A stretch of DNA of 64,000 bases, taken from positions 186,001 to 250,000 of the forward strand of contig NZ_BBUZ01000027.1 in the NCBI RefSeq assembly GCF_001417735.1, written 5' to 3'. Numbering within the stretch: position 1 is the stretch's first letter; every line of letters begins with the position of its first letter. A program made the translations under genes and the position numbers. The notes under the pieces were generated by a model. The model saw only the letters and a list, made by a program, of their open reading frames with translations, was not told the origin of the DNA and did no database searches. Below, in pieces: positions 41,204-49,376 of the stretch. Source of the DNA: Streptomyces sp. NBRC 110028 (GTDB lineage Bacteria > Actinomycetota > Actinomycetes > Streptomycetales > Streptomycetaceae).

Positions 41204-41427
41204 GCCACATGACCTGGAAGGCCGAGATCGACGGTGGCCGGTGCATGGCGTCCGGCATGTGCGCCGGGATCGCGCCCGATCTGTTCGTCCTTGACGACGA
41301 GCGGGCGCGTCCGCTGAGCGAGGAGGTGCCGGAGGAGGAGCGGGTGCTGGACGTGGCGGACTCCTGTCCGGCCATGGCCATCACCATCGTCGACGGGGAT
41401 GCGACGGTGGTCGGGCCGCGTCCCTGA
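41200..41427 (+). CDS. [3Fe-4S] ferredoxin, partner of the CYP107-like P450
   Basis: A 75-residue protein from GTG 41200 (GTGA overlap with the P450 stop) or ATG 41209. Cluster ligands: GGRCMASGMCAGIAPDLF (CxxxxxC) and ADSCPAMAITI (CP). Acidic and small, as expected for the electron donor of the adjacent P450. No reductase is encoded nearby. Confidence 0.9.
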   Translation: MSHMTWKAEIDGGRCMASGMCAGIAPDLFVLDDERARPLSEEVPEEERVLDVADSCPAMAITIVDGDATVVGPRP

Positions 41428-41493
41428 CCGGTGTCCGCGACCGGCGTCCGCGTCGGCGCGCCTGACCGGCGGCCCTGACCGGCCGGAGCCGGA

Positions 41494-42348
41494 TTACGGA
41501 ACGGCCGGCGGCGCGGAGGACACGGCGGGCGGAGTGGTGATACCACCGGCCCCGCTCGCCGCTCCCGCTCCCAGCCCGGCACCGTTCACCACGTTCGGGT
41601 CGAGGCTCTGCTCGCCCCCGTTGTCCGCCGTGCTGACGGAGTTGGGCGGGGGCGTGGGCTTGGACGTGCCGACGATGAACGTGGGCTCGCCCGGGGCGGG
41701 CTTGGGCGGCGTGGTGAACTCCGGGCCCTGGGTCGGGGTGGTGGTGATCTGCGAGACGGCGTCGTCGAAGTTGACCATCCCCGTCTTCTCCATCTGGGTG
41801 ATGTGGTCGAGCACCGTGTTGTTGGCCTGGGCCGCGAGCCTGCGCACCAGCGAGTTCTTGGTGGTCTGCCGGATCTTGGCGATGGAGCTGAAGATCTGAC
41901 CGTGGGTGACGCGCAGAATGTTCGACCAGTACGTGTCGAAGTCCTTGCCCGTCTTGGCGTTCATCGTGTCCACGAACCCCTGCTGCTGCGGGGTGGGTTT
42001 GTTGGGCAGGGTGATACCGAGCTTGGGAGCGATGTCCCGGTCGATGGCGTCCAGTAGCTGATGGCCGTCGAGCAGGTGCTTACCTGCGGTCCTGATCTGC
42101 TCCGTCGTCCCCTTCTGGATTCCGATCTTCCCGGCCGGGTACTCCCAGAGCCCCGCCAGCCGCACCTTGATGACGAAGTCCTTGTCGGCCCCGCTCAGCG
42201 GCCCGAACTGGTTGTCCGTCATCTTCGAGAGGTTCGTGGCGGATTCCTGCGTCAACCCGGTCATCACGGGGGAGACGATCACGGCGAGGGTGACCACTAC
42301 CGAGCCGATGAGCAGTGAGGTGCCTGTCACAAAGTACCGTGATCGCAT
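41494..42348 (-). CDS. Membrane-anchored DUF4142-family protein
   Basis: A 284-residue protein from ATG 42348. One N-terminal hydrophobic segment (about residues 8-30) anchors or exports it. The central part (about residues 48-185) matches DUF4142: SGADKDFVIKVRLAGLWEYP, HLLDGHQLLDAIDRDIAPKL, and a helical bundle. The C-terminal ~95 residues are proline/threonine/glycine-rich and disordered. Function is unknown; members are predicted extracellular. It stands alone. Confidence 0.78.
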   Translation of the reverse strand: MRSRYFVTGTSLLIGSVVVTLAVIVSPVMTGLTQESATNLSKMTDNQFGPLSGADKDFVIKVRLAGLWEYPAGKIGIQKGTTEQIRTAGKHLLDGHQLLDAIDRDIAPKLGITLPNKPTPQQQGFVDTMNAKTGKDFDTYWSNILRVTHGQIFSSIAKIRQTTKNSLVRRLAAQANNTVLDHITQMEKTGMVNFDDAVSQITTTPTQGPEFTTPPKPAPGEPTFIVGTSKPTPPPNSVSTADNGGEQSLDPNVVNGAGLGAGAASGAGGITTPPAVSSAPPAVP

Positions 42349-42529
42349 GGAGCCTCCTGGCGGGAACCGCTTGTCGTTGTACGGAGCCGTTGTCGCGTCG
42401 TGCTGATGTCAGGCGATGGCTGACAACCATGCATACGGATCCTTCACTTCCGTCGCTCAAACATCCCGCCGTTTTTTACCCGCTCTTGGGTGGACGCGTC
42501 GTGACCTGTGCGGTCGCTACGATCCCGTT

Positions 42530-42964
42530 GTGGCCCTCTTCACGATCGAGCGTTCCTCGCCCCATCCCGTCGACGAGACATGGCGGCGGCTGACCCGGTG
42601 GCAGCGGCACGGCGCGTACGTGCCGTTGAGCGACATCGCGGTGCGGCCCGGGGGGCCGACGCGGGTCGGGTCGGTGGTGGTGGCACGCACCGGGCTGGGA
42701 CGGGCCGGGTTCGACGACCCCATGGAGGTGGTGCGCTGGGAGCCACCGGGCGGCGGACGGCCGGGGCTCTGCAGGCTGGAGAAGCGCGGCTCGGTGGTGC
42801 TGGGCTGGGCCGAGATCGAGGTATGGCCCAGCGGGCAGCGGTCGCGGGTGGTGTGGCGGGAAGAGGCGCGGGTCGCGCGGCTGCCGCGGGTGTTCGACGC
42901 GCCGACGGCCTGGGCCGGGCGGCTGGTCTTCGGCCGGGTGCTGCGCGGACTGCTGGAGGAGTAG
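42530..42964 (+). CDS. SRPBCC-superfamily (START-like) protein
   Basis: A 144-residue protein. I chose GTG 42530: it has no ribosome binding site, but a TACGAT hexamer ends 7 bases upstream, as expected for a leaderless transcript. The sequence (FTIERSSPHPVDETWRRL, a GSVVVARTGLGRAGFDDPME turn, EVVRWEP, then VVWREEARVARLP) has the beta-rich ligand-pocket layout of SRPBCC proteins that bind hydrophobic molecules. It is convergent with the DUF3662 gene. The ligand is unknown. Confidence 0.7.
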   Translation: MALFTIERSSPHPVDETWRRLTRWQRHGAYVPLSDIAVRPGGPTRVGSVVVARTGLGRAGFDDPMEVVRWEPPGGGRPGLCRLEKRGSVVLGWAEIEVWPSGQRSRVVWREEARVARLPRVFDAPTAWAGRLVFGRVLRGLLEE

Positions 42965-42981
42965 CTTCGCCGGCCGGTCGG

Positions 42982-43389
42982 CTACTGGGGACCGTCGGCG
43001 AAGGCGTCCGCGTGGATGTGGGGCAGTGGGGTGGCGGCCACCTGGTACCGCCCGTTGGGCACCCGGCTCGACTTGGTGACGTGGACGGTGAGCGGGCCCG
43101 CCCACTCGTACCCCTGCTTCTCCGCGTGCCGCATGAGGCTGTCCGTGAGCGTCTGGCCCGCCTGCTTGCCGTGCCGGGACAGCTCCTCGTACACCTCGTC
43201 GGACAGCTCGACGTCGTAGGCGTTGGGCACGAGTACCCGACGGGAACTGCACACCACCGCCTGGCTGTCGCATTCCTGCCGCAGGGCTCCGAGCAGTTCC
43301 ACCGGCTCGCTGGGAAACATCTTGGAGAGCAGTGCGTCTTCGAAGCGCTCTATCGCTCGTTCGATCCGGGTCAGCGTGTCCATGAGCAC
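42982..43389 (-). CDS. DUF3662 (FhaA N-terminal-like) protein without FHA domain
   Basis: About 135 residues from ATG 43389 (43383 is an alternative). Text such as LTRIERAIERFEDALLSKMF, PVELLGALRQECDSQAVVCS, VLVPNAYDVELSDEVYEELS is that of the DUF3662 domain at the N-terminus of FhaA, a protein linked to PknB signalling and cell-wall synthesis. In FhaA this domain is followed by an FHA domain; here the protein ends after it. It lies 85 bp downstream of an SseB-like gene on the same strand. Confidence 0.75.
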   Translation of the reverse strand: MLMDTLTRIERAIERFEDALLSKMFPSEPVELLGALRQECDSQAVVCSSRRVLVPNAYDVELSDEVYEELSRHGKQAGQTLTDSLMRHAEKQGYEWAGPLTVHVTKSSRVPNGRYQVAATPLPHIHADAFADGPQ

Positions 43390-43474
43390 GCGGGTGCCCG
43401 AAAAGCAGCGGATGTATGTGCGCGACTACGGTCGGCACATACATCCGCGCCCTGGGTGAACATGGGGGACGTGC

Positions 43475-43873
43475 TCAGCCGGCGGCGCGGCTGAGCAGCG
43501 TCTTGACTCCGGTGGCCGTGAGTGTGACGGCTTCCGGGGCACCCGCGTCGATGGTCAGCGAAAGCTCCTCGGAGGGCCAGCCCTGAGCCAGCGCCCCCAG
43601 CGGCACCTGGTGGTAGCGCTCGATCTGCGGCAGCGCCTGGTGCATGCGCTCCGGAGTGGTGAAGACCGGCACCAGCTGAGCGCCGTCCTCCTGCTGGAAC
43701 ACCGGCAGGGTCACCGCCTGCGGATCGGTGTTGTCGGCACTCTCGGCGGCGGGAAGCAGCACCTCGCTGTCGGCGAGAGTGTTCAGCGCGGACTCGTCCG
43801 CACGGTCGGCGGCCAGCTCGCCGAGGGCGTGCTGGGTGGCGGTAACGGCGTTGTCGTCGGGAAGAGCAGTCAT
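43475..43873 (-). CDS. SseB-like N-terminal-domain protein
   Basis: A 132-residue acidic protein from ATG 43873. The SseB_N pattern is seen as SEVLLPAA, TLPVFQQEDGAQLVPVFTTP, and GWPSEELSLTIDAG. SseB-family domains are widespread in Streptomyces and of unknown function despite the name of the Salmonella effector. It likely shares an operon with the DUF3662 gene. Confidence 0.72.
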   Translation of the reverse strand: MTALPDDNAVTATQHALGELAADRADESALNTLADSEVLLPAAESADNTDPQAVTLPVFQQEDGAQLVPVFTTPERMHQALPQIERYHQVPLGALAQGWPSEELSLTIDAGAPEAVTLTATGVKTLLSRAAG

Positions 43874-44033
43874 GATTCCGTCCAAGTTCGGGATATGCGA
43901 GTGGCCATGCCCGGGAGCGGGCGTCCTGGCCACGGCTGGCTCGAATACCCGGTTGTACGGCGCTCACACGTCCCATGGCGGAGTGTTTTCGTTTTCTGCC
44001 CGGCTGCCGCCGAGGGGACCGCTGAGGTGCAGG

Positions 44034-44876
44034 TCAGGTGGCGCGGTACGCCTTGTAGTTCCGGAAGAGCAGATAGGTGTCGAGGATGTCGGAGGACGCG
44101 CTCTCGACCGATCGGTAGATGCCCCACTTGGGCCGCTGGTAGTCGCCCTGGTCCGGCATCTTCACGTTGGACATGCTGCCCTGCACCGCGACCGGGGCGC
44201 CGGAACCGGTGCCGTTCCGGGCCGTGAACGTGGCCTTTCCGCTGGACCCGATGGTCAGCTTCCACTCGATGGTGATCCACTTGTTGCGCAGCGGCGAGAG
44301 GTCGGTCGAGGCGATGTCCGGTGAGCCGGAGTTGGCGTAGGCCCGGGCGCGCAGCGTCTCCTTGCTGCCGCTGCGGCCGAGGTCCAGCGTGAGGTACGGA
44401 CCGCCGTTGTCGACCGGTGTCTTCGTCTGGAAGATGTGCGTGAACTTGCTGGTGCCGTGCAGCGAGGACGGCATGTACATCTCGTACGAGAGGGTCCAGG
44501 TCTCCCCGTCCCGCATCTTCAGCTTCGTGCCGTCCTGCACCATGCCCCTGGACTCGGTGCGCTGACGGTCGCCGCCGCCGGTGGTGTCCCGGTCGTCCTT
44601 CCAGATGTTGAAGCGGTAGTGGTCGCCGCCTTCGACCACGACATAGTCCCGGTCGGGGTGCGCGTTGCCGCGGTCGGCCTCGATGCCCTCGAAGGCCTTG
44701 AGCCCGACGCCGGACGGGCTGGGGTTCCAGAGCAGTTGCGGCGCGAGGGCGGCCGCCGCGGCCGGGGAGGCGCCCGACGTCAGCTGCCCGAGGAGGGGCA
44801 CACCGACGGCCGTGGCGGTCATGGAGCCGAGTAACATCCGACGACTGAAACCGCGCGGAGTAGAGCCTTCTGTCAT
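44034..44876 (-). CDS. Tat-exported polysaccharide-lyase-like (heparin lyase I family) protein
   Basis: A 280-residue protein from ATG 44876. The N-terminus has a Tat signal (GFSRRMLLGSMTATAVG) with cleavage near AAA-AL. The mature domain is a jelly-roll: FEGIEADRGNAHPDRDYVVV, YRFNIWKDDRD, and SYEMYMPSSLHGTSKFTHIF, TVEW-like WITIEWKLTIG, and PKWGIYRSVESASSDILDTY. This matches the polysaccharide lyase/heparin lyase I-like family; the enzymatic activity of such actinobacterial members is not established to my knowledge. The codon for Leu15 is TTA (44832-44834), in the signal peptide. Confidence 0.75.
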   Translation of the reverse strand: MTEGSTPRGFSRRMLLGSMTATAVGVPLLGQLTSGASPAAAAALAPQLLWNPSPSGVGLKAFEGIEADRGNAHPDRDYVVVEGGDHYRFNIWKDDRDTTGGGDRQRTESRGMVQDGTKLKMRDGETWTLSYEMYMPSSLHGTSKFTHIFQTKTPVDNGGPYLTLDLGRSGSKETLRARAYANSGSPDIASTDLSPLRNKWITIEWKLTIGSSGKATFTARNGTGSGAPVAVQGSMSNVKMPDQGDYQRPKWGIYRSVESASSDILDTYLLFRNYKAYRAT

Positions 44877-45024
44877 GTCGGGTCCCTGTGGAGGAGGTGT
44901 GGGGGCTGCGAAGCGTTGATCCCGCACGGATGTGCGGGTGTGGCGCGTACATACGATGGACTGGACCATTGGGGACGTCAAGGCTCGCGACGCGGCTATT
45001 CATCCCATGTCTGCTCAACGAGAT

Positions 45025-45057
45025 CGGCGGCCGCTCCCGGGAGGGGAGCGACCGCCG
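45025..45057 (-). terminator. Terminator of the alcohol dehydrogenase gene
   Basis: CGGCGG-C-CGCTCC (45025-45037) pairs with GGAGCG-A-CCGCCG (45045-45057): two 6-bp stems with one mismatch and a 7-base loop, about 40 bp after the stop codon. Confidence 0.65.
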
Positions 45058-45098
45058 AGGTGGGAAGTGCGCTGTGCCGACGAAGAACTGAGGGGGTG

Positions 45099-46139
45099 TC
45101 AGATCGTGGCTGCGTCGATGACGAACCGGTAGCGGACATCGCTGGAGAGCACCCGCTCGAACGCGGTGTTGATCTCCTCCGCGCGGATGGTCTCGATCTC
45201 GGCGCCCACCCCGTGCTCGGCGCAGAAGTCGAGCATCTCCTGCGTCTCGGCGATGCCGCCGATGAACGAACCGGCGAGGGTCCGGCGGCCCATGACAACG
45301 GAGAAGAGGTTGAGCGAGATGGGCTCCTCCGGGAGACCCACGTTCACCAGCGCGCCGTCCGTCTTGAGCAGCTTCAGGTACGCGCCGAAGTCCAGCGGCG
45401 CGGACACCGTGGACAGGATGACGTCGAAGGACTCGGCCAGCTCCTCGAAGGTGCTCGGGTCGCTGGTCGCGTAGTAGTGGTCCGCGCCGAGCCGCAGCCC
45501 GTCGTCCTTCTTGCGCAGCGACTGGCTGAGCACGGTGACCTCCGCGCCCATCGCGTGGGCGAGCTTGACGGCCACGTGGCCGAGGCCGCCCATGCCGAGG
45601 ACGGCGACCTTGCTGCCCGGCCCGGTCTTCCAGTGGCGCAGCGGGGAGTACGTGGTGATGCCCGCGCACAGCAGCGGGGCGGCCACGTCCAGCGGCAGCG
45701 CTTCGGGTACGCGCACGACGTAGTTCTCGTCGACGACGATGCCGGTGGAGTAGCCGCCGTAGGTGGTCTCGCCGTACTTGTCGGTGGCGGCGTACGTGGC
45801 GGTGTGGCCCTCGGCGCAGTACTGCTCCAGGCCCTTGCGGCAGTTCTCGCAAGTACGGCAGGAGTCCACGAAGCAGCCGACGCCGACCCGGTCGCCGACG
45901 GCGTACTTGGTGACACCGGATCCGACCTCGGTGACGACACCGGCGATCTCATGGCCCGGCACCAGCGGGAACGGCACCTCGCTCCAGCCCTCGCGGACCT
46001 GGTGGATGTCCGAGTGGCAGATGCCCGAGTACTTGATGTCGATCACCACGTCGAACTCGCCGGCCGGGCGGCGCTCGATCGAGATGCGCTCCAGCGGGGC
46101 CTTGGGGGCAGGTGCGGCGTAGGCGGCAACGGTACTCAT
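45099..46139 (-). CDS. Zinc-dependent NAD(P) alcohol dehydrogenase (cinnamyl-type)
   Basis: A 346-residue medium-chain dehydrogenase from ATG 46139, behind AAGGAG. Catalytic zinc ligands are Cys41 (GICHSDIH), His63 (PGHE) and Cys158 (LLCAGITTYSPL). The structural zinc site is CRTCENCRKGLEQYC (Cys94, 97, 100, 108). The Rossmann loop is GMGGLG at 182-187. The wording (YSGICHSDIH, GGYSTGIVVDENYVVRVPE) is close to YahK/AdhA-type aldehyde reductases using NADPH. It acts on alcohols or aldehydes in the cytoplasm. It is monocistronic. Confidence 0.92.
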   Translation of the reverse strand: MSTVAAYAAPAPKAPLERISIERRPAGEFDVVIDIKYSGICHSDIHQVREGWSEVPFPLVPGHEIAGVVTEVGSGVTKYAVGDRVGVGCFVDSCRTCENCRKGLEQYCAEGHTATYAATDKYGETTYGGYSTGIVVDENYVVRVPEALPLDVAAPLLCAGITTYSPLRHWKTGPGSKVAVLGMGGLGHVAVKLAHAMGAEVTVLSQSLRKKDDGLRLGADHYYATSDPSTFEELAESFDVILSTVSAPLDFGAYLKLLKTDGALVNVGLPEEPISLNLFSVVMGRRTLAGSFIGGIAETQEMLDFCAEHGVGAEIETIRAEEINTAFERVLSSDVRYRFVIDAATI

Positions 46140-46343
46140 ATGGCGATTCACTCCTTGCAGGTGGTTCCGCGTCCGGCCGCCTTTGAATCCATGGCCGGAC
46201 ACGATGGCAAGGGTGCCAAGGTGAGGCAGGAGTGGCCAAAAATGGATCAACCTGCGAGGATGGTGGCTAGTGGGGGAGATGGGCCCCGTGCGGGCCGCCG
46301 GTGGCGTCGGCGACCCGCCCGAGACGCGGGGAAACGCCCCCGG

Positions 46344-47729
46344 TCACACGGCTTGGCGCGGGCTCGTGTCCATCGGATCGGTGGCGTCGGTCGCGGTGTT
46401 CAGATCGCGGTTCAGGGTTTCCGGGGTCATCCGGGTCGTGATGAGACTCACCGCCGCGACCACCGTCATGTAGACCGCGACCGGTATCCAGGAGCCGGTG
46501 AACGCGGTGAGCAGCGCGCTGCAGATCAGCGGGGCGACGCCACCGCCGATCACCGAGGAGAACTCCCGGCCCAGGGCGACCCCGGCGTAGCGGTAGCGGT
46601 TTCCGAACAACTCGGGGAAGTAGCTCATGTGCACGCCGACCAGGCCCTGGCAGGCCAGGATGAAACCGACCGCGATCGCCACCGCGATGGCCACCTGCGA
46701 GCCGGAGTTCAGCGCGATGAACGTCGGGGCGGGCAGCAGCACCATGGCGGTGAGGATCAGCGAGCACACCGGGCGCCGTCCCAGACGGTCCGAGAGGGCG
46801 CCGAACGCGAAGGCCGCCACGCCGCCGCACAGCGAGCCGAGCAGCAGCACCTCGGGCACGAGGTTCTTGTCGACGCCCACGCTGGAGACCAGGTAGGACG
46901 CCATGAACACCTGGTAGGTGTACGACTGGGTGCTGACCCCGAAGTTCATCAGGATCACCAGGAGCAGCGGCTTGCGGCCGTGCCGGAAGACCTCCTTGAC
47001 CGGTGAGGCGGGCCGCTCGTGCTGCGCCTTCAGCTCCTTGAAGACCGGGCTCTCGTTCAGCTTGCGGCGCATGATCATGGCGGCCACGGTCACCAGGAGG
47101 CTGCTGGCGAAGACCACCCGCCAGCCCCAGGACATCAGGGCGTCTTCGGGCAGTCGCTGGGCGAGCATCCAGGCCACCGCGCCCAGCGCGGTACCGAGCG
47201 CCGCCCCCGTCATGACCAGGGACGACAGCCTGCCGCGCCGCCCCGGCGCGGCCGTCTCGGTGAGCAACGTGGCGCCTCCGGCCTGCTCGGCGCCCGCGCC
47301 GAAGCCCTGCGCCATGCGGCAGATCAGCAGCAGGATCGGGGCGAGGATGCCCACCGCCCCGTACGTCGGGAGCAGGCCGATGGCGAGGGTGGAGCCGCCC
47401 ATCAGCAGCAGGGTCGCGATCAGCACCCACTTGCGGCCCAGGCGGTCCCCGAAACGGGAGAAGAAGAGCCCGCCCAGCGGCCGGGCGGCGAAGCCGACCG
47501 CATAGGTGCTGAAGCTGGCGAGGATGCCCACCGATGGCGACACATTGGGGAAGAACAGATCGCTGAAGATCAGCGCCGATGCGGTGCCGTAGATGACGAA
47601 GTCGTACTGTTCGAGCGCGGTACCGACCAGACCGGCCCAGGCCGCGCGGCGTACCGCCCGGGGGTCGGTGGGCGGCTCGCCGGGCGGGGCGGTGGCGGGT
47701 GGCGGGGGAGTGGTGGTGTTGCTCTCCAT
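46344..47729 (-). CDS. MFS transporter, metabolite:H+ symporter type
   Basis: A 461-residue, 12-helix protein from ATG 47729. MHS-family marks are EQYDFVIYGTASALIFSDLF in helix 1 with the acidic residue, SFSTYAVGFAARPLGGLFFS, RFGDRLGRK between helices 2 and 3, and GLLPTYGAVGILAPILLLIC. It is the last gene of the LacI-headed sugar-acid operon (103-bp gap), so it likely imports a hexuronate, mannonate or aldonate. Confidence 0.88.
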   Translation of the reverse strand: MESNTTTPPPPATAPPGEPPTDPRAVRRAAWAGLVGTALEQYDFVIYGTASALIFSDLFFPNVSPSVGILASFSTYAVGFAARPLGGLFFSRFGDRLGRKWVLIATLLLMGGSTLAIGLLPTYGAVGILAPILLLICRMAQGFGAGAEQAGGATLLTETAAPGRRGRLSSLVMTGAALGTALGAVAWMLAQRLPEDALMSWGWRVVFASSLLVTVAAMIMRRKLNESPVFKELKAQHERPASPVKEVFRHGRKPLLLVILMNFGVSTQSYTYQVFMASYLVSSVGVDKNLVPEVLLLGSLCGGVAAFAFGALSDRLGRRPVCSLILTAMVLLPAPTFIALNSGSQVAIAVAIAVGFILACQGLVGVHMSYFPELFGNRYRYAGVALGREFSSVIGGGVAPLICSALLTAFTGSWIPVAVYMTVVAAVSLITTRMTPETLNRDLNTATDATDPMDTSPRQAV

Positions 47730-47832
47730 GATCCATGCCTCCTTGAACGGATCGGTTCCGGAGCGGAATCGGGCAGGGCGAAGCAGGGGAGTGGCGGGGA
47801 GGGAAGAAAGGAGTGGGGAGGGGGACGGGTTC

Positions 47833-49365
47833 TTATCGGGGCCCGCAGGCGTCGGCCGCCGCCGCGCCGGGGCCGTGCCGGACGATGATGTCGATGAGTT
47901 CGGCGATCCGGGCGGTGAAGGCCGGGTGGTCCGTCAGGCCGTCGCCGAGCAGCCCGCTTTCCAGGACGGCCTCGACGTACGCGGTACGCGGCGCGGCGGG
48001 TGCCCGCCGGGCGAGGTCGGCGAGCGGTTCGCGGGCCGGATCGGCCATCGCGGCCGCCTGGGGCCCGGGGGAGAAGCCGGAGGGCGGCGCCACGCAGCAC
48101 AGATAGGCGGCCACGGTCAGCGCCAGGTGGTGGGGCATCCGCCCGGCCCGCAGATGGAGCAGGGCGGGCTCCGGCACGCGCTGGCGGAGCTTGACCGAGC
48201 CGTCCGAGCCGACCTGCCGGGTGCGGTGGCCCAGCGCGGTGTTGGCCCAGCGGTCGAACAACTGCCTTGTGTAGTCCTCCAGTTGGATGTCGGCGGGCAC
48301 GGTGAGGCTCGGCAGGTAGTCGTCGTGGAGCACATGGCGCGCGGCCTCGGCGATGAACGGCCGGGCGATGGCGTCCGGGATGGTCTCCCGCCCGTCCAGC
48401 GCGCCGAGATAGGCGATGAGTGAATGGGTGCCGTTGAGCAGCCGCAGCTTCAGCAACTCGTACGGTTCCACATCGTCGGTGAACAGTGCCCCGCCGTGTT
48501 CCCAGCGCGGACGGCCCGCGGCGAAGCGGTCCTCCATGACCCACATGGAGAAGGGTTCGGCCGGTACGGGCACCGCGTCCCGCACCCCGAGGCGGTCGGC
48601 GACCGCTTCACGGTAGACATCGGTGGTGGCGGGCACGATCCGGTCGACCATGGAGCCGGGGAACGTCACCGCACGCGTCAGCCACGGCAGCAGCTCCTCG
48701 CGCTCCGCCGCCGGAAGCGCCTCGGCGAACTCGTGCACCAGCCGCCGCGTCTGGGAGCCGTTGCCCACCAGGTTGTCGCAGCTGAGCACCGTCAGCGGCC
48801 GGGCGTGGGTGCGTACGCGGCGCTGCAGCCCGCGCACGATCCGCCCGATGGTGGTCCGGGGCGGGGCGTCACCGCGCAGATCGGCCCGTACCGCGGGGGA
48901 GTCCAGGTCGAGTCCGTGGGTGCGCGGGGAGAAGGTGTAGCCGTGTTCGGTGACCGTGAGGGTGACGATGGCGGTGCCGGGCGCCGCCAGCGCGTCCAGG
49001 ACCTCGTCCGGCTGCTCCGCGGCCACCAGTGCCCCGGTGTGCACCGCGGGCACGGTGACCCGGGTGCCGGAGGGGGAGATCTCCACCACCGCGTAGCGCA
49101 GTTGCTGCTCGCGCAGCGCCCGGACCACCGTGGCCGAGCGCCCGGCGACCCCGAGAATGCCCCAGGGGCCCTCGGTGTGGTCCAGCGCGGCGGCGGTGTG
49201 CACGGCCTGATGGGCGCGGTGGAAGTTGCCGAGCCCCAGATGCACGATGCCGGTCTCGGCGGGCGGCCGCGCCGGGGTGAGCACGGACGCGGCGGTGGTG
49301 GTGTGGTTCAGGCGCGGCAGTGGCGTCGGGGCGGTGGGCGGGGCGGTCATGGGGGTCCCGGTCAT
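47833..49365 (-). CDS. Mannitol dehydrogenase-family oxidoreductase (fructuronate reductase-like)
   Basis: A 510-residue protein from ATG 49365 behind GAGGACTT. N-terminal NAD-binding domain: ETGIVHLGLGNFHRAHQAVH. C-terminal catalytic domain: the KLRLLNGTHSLIAYLG motif carries the conserved Lys, Asn and His of polyol dehydrogenases. Family members act on mannitol, fructuronate (UxuB) or tagaturonate. With mannonate dehydratase encoded 11 bp upstream, oxidation of D-mannonate/reduction of D-fructuronate is the likely reaction; this is inference from context. Confidence 0.85.
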   Translation of the reverse strand: MTGTPMTAPPTAPTPLPRLNHTTTAASVLTPARPPAETGIVHLGLGNFHRAHQAVHTAAALDHTEGPWGILGVAGRSATVVRALREQQLRYAVVEISPSGTRVTVPAVHTGALVAAEQPDEVLDALAAPGTAIVTLTVTEHGYTFSPRTHGLDLDSPAVRADLRGDAPPRTTIGRIVRGLQRRVRTHARPLTVLSCDNLVGNGSQTRRLVHEFAEALPAAEREELLPWLTRAVTFPGSMVDRIVPATTDVYREAVADRLGVRDAVPVPAEPFSMWVMEDRFAAGRPRWEHGGALFTDDVEPYELLKLRLLNGTHSLIAYLGALDGRETIPDAIARPFIAEAARHVLHDDYLPSLTVPADIQLEDYTRQLFDRWANTALGHRTRQVGSDGSVKLRQRVPEPALLHLRAGRMPHHLALTVAAYLCCVAPPSGFSPGPQAAAMADPAREPLADLARRAPAAPRTAYVEAVLESGLLGDGLTDHPAFTARIAELIDIIVRHGPGAAAADACGPR

Positions 49366-49376
49366 GGGGGAAGTCC

